Source: Priapulus caudatus
Taxonomy: Eukaryota; Priapulida; Priapulimorpha; Priapulimorphida; Priapulidae
Assembly: GCF_000485595.1 (NCBI RefSeq)
Contig: NW_014577106.1
Span: 38,110 to 64,100 of the forward strand
Direction: 5' to 3'
Length of the DNA: 25,991 nucleotides
The notes below the pieces were generated by a model. That model had not been told where the DNA came from and ran no database searches. It saw only the letters and a list, made by a program, of their open reading frames with translations. The position numbers and the translations under genes are program-made. Shown here piece by piece: positions 1 through 6,884 of this stretch; the first letter of the stretch is position 1; every line of letters begins with the position of its first letter.

Positions 1-386
1 TTTAACGAACGATATTCAGTTTTAAGGATCAAATGTTCCATATCTATACTGAAAACTGTATGTCATTTATAAAAGACCGTATATGCAATCTTCTGCAATC
101 TATCCTTGGTACTAATAACATCAAGAAACACCCTCGGTTCTGTACCCTGCAGCCGCAAACGTTGGCTTTGTGCAACTGTTTTCCAGTGAAGTGCCGCAGC
201 CTCAGCGGCGCCACCCGTCGTTTCCGTAAGCAACGCATATATAGCCGTCACGTTTGAAACACATCAACATAAAAGATCTATTTTCTACTAAATATTGAAC
301 CTGTAACACTTTCTAGCAAGCGTAATTTTAACCTATCGTAGCTGAAAATATCTGAAGAACCTATGGCAGAATATGTAGCCCTTTAA
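1..386. mobile_element. Truncated copy of a TTAA-flanked non-autonomous DNA transposon
   Basis: This stretch is a diverged copy of the right half of the element at 7566-8164. Shared landmarks come in the same order: CGAACGAT, a GTCxTTTATAA word, AAGAAACACCCTCGGT, a GCGCCACCCGTCGT-like segment, GTAATTTTAACCTA, and the end CCCTTTAA at 380-386 (TTAA at 383-386). The left part lies outside the window. There is no transposase; the short open frames at 33-257 are not matched by equivalent frames in the second copy. TTAA at the end suggests piggyBac-type or related mobilisation. Homology to the second copy is seen directly; the superfamily is inferred. Confidence 0.7.
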
Positions 387-789
387 GTTAACACACTTCA
401 TGTACGAAGTGTACTGTACCTATATACCCTACACTAACTTACTCTATACTGCAGCTACACGTACACTCACCTCACCATACACTCTCGCCAAGTTACATCC
501 ACTATAGCTAAATACAAACAAGTATAAAATATAACCAAGTATACCAAGTATATAACCCAAGTATATAAACAAGTAATAAACAATATAACATAACATGACC
601 ATGGACATGACAAACATGCAACACAACACCCACACAAACACAGACACAACACAAACACACACAAACAACTACACACAACACAATAATACACTTAGTCTAT
701 ACGTGGACACAACACAACATAACATCAGGAATGAATAATAAAGAATCTCTATTATTCATTCCTGATAACATGTATTTTTGGTATCACTA
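387..789. other. Presumed pirin intron 1 sequence, A/C-rich low complexity
   Basis: This is probably the intron after the pirin-like coding exon. 590-700 is a degenerate ACACAACACAAACAC tract that gives long but meaningless minus-strand frames of Cys/Val/Phe. A short hairpin lies at 724-766. No downstream pirin exon (which should encode an LDPF-like motif) was found, so it is expected left of the window. Confidence 0.4.
724..766. repeat. Short hairpin (ATCAGGAATGAATAATA inverted repeat)
   Basis: ATCAGGAATGAATAATA and its exact reverse complement flank a 9-base spacer. It could be a miniature foldback element or a transcribed stem-loop in the presumed pirin intron. A second hairpin of similar design, also based on a TCAGGA word, occurs near 2040. 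Confidence 0.7.
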
Positions 790-791
790 AC

Positions 792-899
792 CTGCGACCC
801 ACCAATGGAGCGGAGAACTCTAGCTCCATTTCCTTCATTCTGCCAACTCCCTTTCACAATCTTCTTTATAGGTCGCGACATGTTTTCCAGGATTCACTG
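792..899 (-). CDS. Pirin-like gene, first coding exon (30 residues; gene continues past the left edge)
   Basis: On the minus strand an acceptor (TTTTCAG at 901-900) is followed by a 5'UTR stub, ATG at 881 and 30 codons, ending CAG at 792 before the donor GTTAGTG. The peptide starts MSRPIKKIV and contains NEGNGARVLRSIGG. The EGxGARVxRSIG pattern is the conserved start of pirin, a nuclear iron-binding bicupin. In known pirins it is followed directly by an LDPF segment, here expected in the next exon outside the window. The exon ends in phase 0. Only the N-terminus is present, so no metal-binding His or Glu can be checked. The family call rests on about 15 residues plus clean splice sites and Met placement. 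Confidence 0.6.
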
Positions 900-1640
900 C
901 TGAAAATCAGATCAGGTATGAATATGAGCTGCTTAGGCGCACAACTTCTCAACCCTGATAAACACTATAATAACACAAACCTGAATAACACAACCCTGAC
1001 AGACTAATAAATTGTGACTGAAAAAATGCATGATCTGCCGCTTACGAATTTCTAGGGCAACATTTATTGATTCACGCCAAACACAGCTAGTACAGGCAGA
1101 GCCTATATTGATATAGCTCTCTATATAGTACAGGCACGTATTATATACGCACGTACTACATGGTGCAGGCCACAGGCACTTGGAGCGTTTCAATAAAATA
1201 TAATGCTAAATAAATACGAAATCTATTTACTACCAAAGTCTTTCTAAACTCTCTTTCACCTATTATTGCCGACAATTTCCTGCAAATGCCGTCCAAATGC
1301 TCATCTGGAGCACATAAATATATAGTGTGTCTATGTGTGTGTCTATGTGTGTCTATGTGTGTATATGTGTGTATATGTGTGTCTATGTGTGTTACGTATC
1401 TATGTAAGTATAACACACGCTATGCACAGGAAATCGAGTGCTAGTCTATAATTACCACAAACGTATGTACCGATACCTTATCTATACGTAGGTGCACCAT
1501 AGTAATGTTTTCAAAATGATTTGCGCGACAAAATGATTTGTTGATTTGTGAAATGAACACGCAATACGTGCTGCCTGCATATGTGTACGCACCGCAGTCG
1601 CGATTCTTGGCGAACGCATGCAGTCAGTGCAGATAACTTA
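900..1640. other. Presumed first intron and upstream region of the pirin-like gene
   Basis: There is no convincing coding sequence. It includes a GTGTGTCTAT/GTGTGTATAT microsatellite at 1323-1394. The acceptor just upstream of the pirin ATG implies a non-coding first exon to the right. The best candidate donor is CACGTG|GTAAGTTATC on the minus strand with its exon ending at 1642. That assignment is inference. Confidence 0.35.
1323..1394. repeat. Microsatellite, 10-bp unit GTGTGTCTAT / GTGTGTATAT
   Basis: About seven consecutive variants of a 10-base unit are visible on the plus strand. It is not coding; the His/Thr-rich minus-strand frame is an artefact of the repeat. Confidence 0.9.
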
Positions 1641-2037
1641 CCACGTGAGTTACTGTATGTACCCCCTCGCCGCGCTCTACCAAACTGAAATGAAAGTTTT
1701 ATTGCACAATTTCGACGATAATCACTTATAGGTGTAGTCAACTCGTGATGTCCACTCTCCATGTGAGTATGAGTGCTCTTGCAGCCATATATATACAGCT
1801 GCAGCTTTGCATGAAAATGTGCAAGTCATCCTCACCCAGCCAAAGGCAAAGCCCCCCCCCCCACACCATCTACAACCGCGTGACCTTCGATCGATATGAC
1901 GACCGTATACACTTCATCATATACGCGTAAACCAACAATGTGAATAGTGAGTGGCAGAATCATATATATAGTATCCAATAAAAAATTAATATATAAATAA
2001 GAAAAAATATATATATATTTCCGCTATATTATATAGT

Positions 2038-2081
2038 ATCAGGAGTTTATGAGACAAAAATTTGTCTCATTAACTCCTGAT
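2038..2081. repeat. Short foldback hairpin (ATCAGGAGTTTATGAGACAAA stem)
   Basis: Two arms of about 20 bases (ATCAGGAGTT..ATGAGACAAA and its inverse) meet at a short AT-rich centre. The word AGTATCCAAT sits right of the hairpin (about 2083) and also at about 1970, which could be a target-duplication trace or chance in AT-rich DNA. Confidence 0.65.
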
Positions 2082-2907
2082 AGTATCCAATATGATATAG
2101 CAGTGAAAACTATCAATTATATATGTACGAGGAAATATCAAACCACGTGGACAATTAGGTACAAATACGGTATAGGGTTCCGCGCACGATATAAGATAAG
2201 GCCAAAAATTATCACTGCACAGCCGAATGACCAGACAGCATGCATGCATCTTGCGATTGCGTTGAATAAAAAATCATAACACGTCGTTGAAAGAAGAAAT
2301 AATTATTGAGAACTTGAACAGCCTAAATAATCGGTTTTACTATAAGAATATCAAACTTGACTTAATTCTGCATAATCTCTTAATTTTGCATTGTCAGTGC
2401 ATAACTAAAATTATTTATATATATACTAACATAATTATTACGATGATCTTTTCTTACCCTTTCCTACTTTTTCAATAGGGCTGCATTGTTGATTGCATTG
2501 TTGACTGGTCTGGTTCGAATGCGCTACGAACCCATTTTTGATTTGCAGCATTTTTCGGGGTTTGCATACTCGTCGTTGTTTTTTTGCAAAATTCCATTCT
2601 ACGATTTTTTGTTAATTTTTGGATATGAACTTTATTTTAGTAGAATTCGACGCCTGCAAATGTAAACATAATCAATGCACATATCAGAGTTCTCGCTGCA
2701 CGTTTTGGGAACACTGCACGGACCATAGATATCATATTAATATAACATAATTTATGGTGTTATATTATATTTATGGCACGGACACTTAATTACTTATACC
2801 ATGAAAGCGCGATAATCTATCCACGTACTGGCGAGATGGAGAACAAAAACGGGAACCTATCTACTTACCTATGCGAATTTCTGAGATCGGGTTTGTGCAT
2901 TCGAAGA

Positions 2908-2970
2908 TCTACCTGTATATCTACTGATATCTATTCATACACAAACACAAACACAAACGCACGCACGCAC

Positions 2971-3011
<41 letters not shown>
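2908..3011. repeat. CA/CG/AT compound microsatellite with 75-bp conserved left flank (copy 1)
   Basis: TCTACCTGTATATCTACTG is followed by ACAAAC units, GCACGCACGCAC and (AT)n. The same flank and repeat order recur at 3890-4045, so this is a duplicated segment and not two independent microsatellites. It lies immediately before the ankyrin exon. Confidence 0.85.
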
Positions 3012-3012
<1 letters not shown>

Positions 3013-3053
3013 ATTTTATTAAGATTATTTACGGCCAGTTTTTTTTAATTCAG

Positions 3054-3216
3054 GGAAGTCGTGGAGGTGCTTCTACAGTATGGGGCTGGAGTGAACCTGC
3101 CTGACAACACCGGTCTCTCACCCCTACAACTCGCTCGTGCTCGCGACCACACAGACTGTATTCGCCTACTACTGGACCATGGAGCGGACGCAAATACACC
3201 TATCCACGCGAAATGA
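3054..3216 (+). CDS. Ankyrin-repeat protein, terminal exon (partial gene, 53 residues)
   Basis: A T-rich acceptor ending TTCAG at 3053 opens an exon with one leading base, then EVVEVLLQYGAGVNLPDN, a TGLSPLQLARARDH segment, and CIRLLLDHGADANTP, ending with TGA at 3214-3216. These are the end of one ankyrin repeat, one full repeat (xGxSPLxLA...LLLxHGADxN, about 33 residues) and a short tail. Ankyrin repeats are protein-binding modules, so no specific partner can be named. The exon needs an upstream exon ending in phase 2. None was found between 1643 and 3053, where the DNA is mostly simple repeat. It may be the last exon of a gene with a long intron or a stranded gene fragment. No canonical AATAAA follows within 100 bp. 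Confidence 0.7.
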
Positions 3217-3554
3217 ATTTCAGTGATCACTGTATATATATTTATATACTATAGGCCTACACTATATACTGGGAGTACATAAAGATAATGATGCCGGGAG
3301 TACATTCCTTGTCGTTACTTACAATAACATTATATATGACAATATAATATGTGAAAAATGTCGTGAAAATGTGAAAATGTGCAGATTAAATTGGCAAATA
3401 TGCCTGTACACGTTTATATGCACCTGTATATATTTTTTAGTAATAGTATAGACAAACAGAGACACAACAGGAGGTGAGCTGATGTTTTTTTATGAACACC
3501 TCACTGATATATAACCATCAATAGGGTCGTGTTGATATATAAAAGCTATGAATG

Positions 3555-3764
3555 TATAAGCTGTATATTTCCCGGTGGTTTAATTTTCGCGAATTTCGTG
3601 AACGCCTCCCCGACCGCGAAAATAACAACACGCGAATATAAATCATACCGAATAATACCGAATAATTAATAATTCATCAACTGCGAAATTAACCACTCGC
3701 GAAATTGCCCGTCAAGCCTGAATTCGCGAAAATATCTGTACGCGAAAAATACGGCTTATACAGT
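3555..3764. mobile_element. MITE with TIR TGTATAAGCYGTAT and CGCGAAA-rich interior
   Basis: The left end TGTATAAGCTGTAT and the right end, reverse-complemented, TGTATAAGCCGTAT define a roughly 210-bp element. The interior has about eight copies of a CGCGAAW/TTCGCG word in both orientations (for example TTAATTTTCGCGAATTTC on the left and GCGAAATTAACCACTCGCG on the right). No protein is encoded. No clear target duplication could be fixed. It is probably a non-autonomous DNA transposon of unassigned superfamily. Confidence 0.65.
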
Positions 3765-3889
3765 ATATTATACAGATGGCTATTTATATCAACTCGATCT
3801 GCAGCTGTGCTAAGTGAGTGATTTACTAATGAGTGTGCTTAATTGCGTACTATGTCTATGCATGATATAGACCATGCACATTGGTGTGT

Positions 3890-3946
3890 TCTACCTGTAT
3901 ATCTACTGATATCTATTCATACACAAACACAAACGCACGCACGCAC

Positions 3947-4017
<71 letters not shown>

Positions 4018-4045
4018 CGTGCGTGCGTGCGCGCGCGCGCGTGTA
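3890..4045. repeat. Compound microsatellite (CA)-(AT)n-(GT)n-(GC)n, copy 2
   Basis: The flank TCTACCTGTATATCTACTG matches 2908 almost exactly. It then runs ACAAAC, GCAC units, (AT)n of about 40 bp, (GT)n, GCGT units and a pure GC run ending near 4041. Copy 1 lacks the GT and GC parts. Alternating purine-pyrimidine over about 90 bp could adopt Z-DNA. Confidence 0.85.
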
Positions 4046-4528
4046 GATGACACAAATTCATTATATTATGAGCTAATAATATATATATATATATTGCTTC
4101 CCTATTTTAATCCGTTTTACAACTAAATTACATGAATAAACGTATATATGATCAATGCACCTTAGTTAAAGGGGACAGCTGTGATTGGCAAATGAGGGAA
4201 GAACGCTGTCACCAACTAAATATACATCCCTGGCAGCGGCATACCAAGGCAACGGGAACCTATATATGTTTATAGTTGCCACTGCAAATAATACTTTGCA
4301 CTCCAAATCGCTGTTGGCTGTTTGCTCAACGAGGAAATGGGTTCACTGTGTTTATAAGCAGAACCATAAATATATCTGGCGGATAATATAAAGGAAGCAC
4401 ATCACCGGTATGCGCACAATCAGGCTAGGGCTGAATAAACGAGAGAGCACGGGCATCATCTACCTTCGGTTTTACGTGTAATCGAACGTAGCTTCTTCGA
4501 TACGGGTTTGTACGTATTTAATTTAAAA

Positions 4529-4535
4529 TATAAAA
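4529..4535 (+). promoter_or_regulatory. Candidate TATA box of the four-TM gene
   Basis: TATAAAA lies about 95 bp upstream of the ATG. The region is AT-rich, so chance occurrence is quite possible. Confidence 0.25.
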
Positions 4536-4628
4536 AATCAAAAATAATTAGATTTCATTTAGAAAATCGGCATCAAATCTGTGTTTGTTACAATTCAGCA
4601 GCAAGAGAGTACATCCGTACTGCTCAGC

Positions 4629-5279
4629 ATGTCGTATCAAGTAGGTCCCGTGCCGCCGAACACCGTGTCTGTGGTGACAACACAACAGATCGCCAGCCCG
4701 CATCCGGAGAATCTAGAAACTCGGAATAGAATGCGGATCGGAGCCATGATGCTGCTCTTCGGTAGCGTCAGCATCGTCGTCATCGACGCCGTTACGGTTA
4801 TAGGCGCTCTGGTTGCCAGCGGGTATATACCGTATGTAAGCCTCGTCTACTGCATCCTCTGCCTTCCGACAGTGTTTGCTGCGTGGTCGATAAGAAAGGC
4901 TGCGAAAATCGGCACACGCGACTTTGTAAAAACCGCATTCATTTTCGGTCTGATTTGTGCGATATGTTTCCCTATACTCGTTCTGGCCAAGATGGTCTAT
5001 TTTTATTTCCTGATGTGGTCCGTTTCTATGGTGATATGGTGGCTGATCGGGCTCGTTGTAGAGTTCATAGCCGCCTTGCTGGCCTTCGTGGGTGCCACTG
5101 TGTCAGCCGTAAACGCATCTCGTCTTTTGGATTACCTGGCCGTGTGTCACATTGTCTACGTTAATCAGCCCGTTGTAGATTCTCCAGGTGGCACGATGAT
5201 GACGCGGTGCGTAAACGCAAATGTAAACGTCCACGTAGAGAAGTCACAGTGTACGAATCCACCTGAATATTTTCCGTAA
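4629..5279 (+). CDS. Four-transmembrane (tetraspan) membrane protein, single exon, 216 aa
   Basis: The frame starts at ATG 4629 (MSYQVGPVPPN); upstream in-frame sequence has only a GTG and is not needed. A polar Pro/Thr/Gln-rich N-tail (1-36) precedes four hydrophobic segments at about 37-61 (MMLLFGSVSIVVIDAV), 66-87, 100-122 (AFIFGLICAICFPILVL) and 130-158 (VSMVIWWLIGLVVEF). A C-tail of about 55 residues, with cysteines at 173, 194 and 208, ends PPEYFP. Topology predicts both termini in the cytosol. The small-residue-rich helices and overall size resemble MS4A/CD20-like and similar animal tetraspan families, but no diagnostic motif (such as the tetraspanin CCG) is present, so the family is open. 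TAA is embedded in GTAATAAATA, which also supplies a polyadenylation hexamer at 5278-5283. No intron is visible. Confidence 0.75.
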   Translation: MSYQVGPVPPNTVSVVTTQQIASPHPENLETRNRMRIGAMMLLFGSVSIVVIDAVTVIGALVASGYIPYVSLVYCILCLPTVFAAWSIRKAAKIGTRDFVKTAFIFGLICAICFPILVLAKMVYFYFLMWSVSMVIWWLIGLVVEFIAALLAFVGATVSAVNASRLLDYLAVCHIVYVNQPVVDSPGGTMMTRCVNANVNVHVEKSQCTNPPEYFP

Positions 5280-5353
5280 TAAATATGCGAAGCTACTGGT
5301 ATATGTTCCGCCATAACAATGCGAAGCTAGCAGAATATTTTCCGTAATAAATA
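5265..5353 (+). repeat. 68-bp direct duplication of stop codon plus AATAAA
   Basis: GAATATTTTCCGTAATAAAT occurs at 5265 (spanning the end of the coding frame) and again at 5333. A shorter ATGCGAAGCTA word is repeated inside at 5285 and 5319. The result is two identical AATAAA signals (5278 and 5346) 68 bp apart at the 3' end of the four-TM gene. Confidence 0.8.
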
Positions 5354-5365
5354 CGAAAAACCGTC

Positions 5366-5565
5366 AGGATCCTACCAAATAGTCGAGCATTAGTAATCAA
5401 TAATAAAAATGTCTACGTTCGGAAGATTTGTACGTACGCGAGTTGATAATGATAGCTAACCTTTATTACGTTTTCTAAGCTGACCCAACTCGCGTACGTA
5501 CAAAACTCCCGAACGTAGACATTTTTATTAGTGATTACTAATGCTTGACTATTTGGTAGGATCTT
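5366..5565. mobile_element. Foldback MITE with about 80-bp arms
   Basis: The left arm begins AGGATCCTACCAAATAGTC and reads through ATGTCTACGTTCGG and GTACGTACGCGAGTTG. The right arm is its reverse complement with few mismatches, ending TTTGGTAGGATCTT. The central loop is about 40 bp. There is no coding capacity. It lies immediately after the duplicated polyadenylation signals of the four-TM gene, so read-through transcripts would carry a long hairpin. Confidence 0.8.
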
Positions 5566-6352
5566 GTGTTAGTGCACAAGCTTTCAAGGTTGACACCAAT
5601 TGTACACCAGGCAATAAAGTACAATATCTGTATACATCGTAGTGGCAATGCTAAGTATGAAAGTTCCAAGTAAAAATGTTCTTCTTAAAATAAATAATAA
5701 ATTATTATCGGCTCACAAATCGATATAGAGCCGACTTATCACAAGTCACACATTGAATACCATGCCATATGTACTACTCAGATGCCATGCCTACCTACAA
5801 GTTATATAAAGATCAAGCATGGTAGGGTGATAATTGTGAAGTTATCAAGCACATTGAAATGTAATTATAGACTGTACAGTTTTTCCCATTGATTTATTGC
5901 TTTTGGTCAGTGAATAATTATTGTCCAGTCACGTGTGTGACCTAAGAGTTTATTATTAGTTTATCATCATTACTGCATTATTTTGAGATAAAATAATATT
6001 AGGATGGAAATGATTTTGATAAATGTAATTACGAATTTTTGACTATGATTTTACTTTTGTAAAACCGAACATTTTTACTTATAAACAACTCATAAAACCA
6101 GGTAATATGTACATGATTTTTATTCCTTATTATCAGGGATACATTGCTATACAATGAGAAAACAATTCACATCTTTAACGTTAGTATTTCATAGTATTTT
6201 GCGGTGTTGAGCTGTTCATTAGTTCCTTGCATGATTCAACACAAGATACAGAAATATTCAATTCGGGATAGATCCTGCATCCCAGCTGCAAGTGACAGGA
6301 AATGCAGAACGAAAACGAACCATGTGATGAGAGTATACACCAGTGGAACCTG

Positions 6353-6366
6353 GTTGCTATGGCAAC
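6353..6366. promoter_or_regulatory. X-box-like RFX site GTTGCTATGGCAAC
   Basis: It differs by one base from the perfect palindrome at 6511. RFX factors bind imperfect inverted repeats of GTTRCC; in animals such sites mark promoters of ciliary genes. No start site of such a gene is identified nearby. Confidence 0.45.
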
Positions 6367-6510
6367 TAAACCTACACCAATAGCTTCACGGCTCCGTACT
6401 TGATGCCACACTGATGGGAATAATGAGAATGAAGATATGAAGTACGAGATTGTCAACAAAAATGCACTACTCGTTTCATCAGATTGGTGGACAAAATAAA
6501 AATTGAGGCT

Positions 6511-6524
6511 GTTGCCATGGCAAC
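6511..6524. promoter_or_regulatory. Perfect palindromic X-box GTTGCCATGGCAAC
   Basis: This is the full 14-base consensus RFX-type palindrome, 158 bp from the first site. It may be a true regulatory element or part of an undetected repeat; the sequence alone cannot tell. Confidence 0.45.
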
Positions 6525-6613
6525 AACAATGATAGATATTGAACCAATCCCACACATGCTAACAGATTTGTGTTATCAGGCTAATACTATAATGCCTGTA
6601 GGCTGTACATGAA

Positions 6614-6619
6614 ACTTTA
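6614..6619 (-). promoter_or_regulatory. Candidate polyadenylation signal of nup54 (ATTAAA)
   Basis: ATTAAA on the minus strand about 145 bp after the nup54 stop gives a plausible short 3'UTR. A canonical AATAAA on the same strand occurs only at about 6119-6124. Confidence 0.35.
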
Positions 6620-6764
6620 ATGCCACCGAGTAACAAGTAATCAAAAAGAAAAATTGACGCCCTGAAGCTAGTGACATACTAAGGTGTGCAACCTCCTACG
6701 CACAGCCAATGCTCGATTTGCATTAACAGTCGGTCGGACAGGTGTGGTAAGAAGACAAGTATTG

Positions 6765-6884
6765 CTACCTCCTGTAGCTTGGCTGTGTAATCTGCAGGCC
6801 TTGTTGGATAATTGAAAGGTCCTCCATATCGTCCTTAATGACACTGATTAGATGTGAAATACCGTCATGCTGCTTCTTCAAATG
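6765..6884 (-). CDS. nup54: nup54 last coding exon
   Basis: 39 codons then TAG: HLKKQHDGISHLISVIKDD, MEDLSIIQQGLQITQ, PSYRR. The HLISVIKDDMEDL helix matches the family C-terminus; the final nine residues are not conserved. Confidence 0.93.
   Translation of the reverse strand, partial: HLKKQHDGISHLISVIKDDMEDLSIIQQGLQITQPSYRR

Larger units (their letters stand above)
1643..3053. other. Non-coding, AT-rich region between pirin-like and ankyrin exons
   Basis: It holds a C10 homopolymer near 1853-1862, an (AT)n-rich tract around 1955-2035, a hairpin element at 2038-2081 and a long AT/CA simple repeat from about 2935. An ATG at 1748 (MSTLH, followed by a donor-like GTGAGT) was noticed, but no following exon in the same gene could be found. 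No ankyrin-type exon was recognised here. Confidence 0.4.
3217..4628. other. Intergenic repeats upstream of the four-TM gene
   Basis: It contains a CGCGAAA-rich MITE (3555-3764), the second copy of the CA/AT compound repeat (3890-4045) and unremarkable AT-rich DNA. TATAAAA at 4529-4535 lies about 95 bp before the ATG at 4629 and is a candidate TATA box. No other coding sequence was seen. Confidence 0.45.
5566..6614. other. Intergenic region between the four-TM gene and nup54 (tail to tail)
   Basis: No supported coding sequence. A 124-codon minus-strand frame at 6181-6555 has no family resemblance and crosses both X-box palindromes, so it is treated as chance. The only clear signals are the two X-boxes at 6353 and 6511. 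Confidence 0.4.

Noticed and set aside
444-691. Val/Cys/Phe-rich minus frames
   Set aside because: Translation of an ACACAA simple repeat in the presumed pirin intron.
1748-1762. Possible first exon MSTLH followed by GTGAGT
   Set aside because: Five codons with no identifiable partner exon; a donor-like hexamer after an ATG is common by chance.
6181-6555. 124-codon minus-strand frame
   Set aside because: No family resemblance, no splice or regulatory support, and Ser/Cys-rich composition typical of chance translation.
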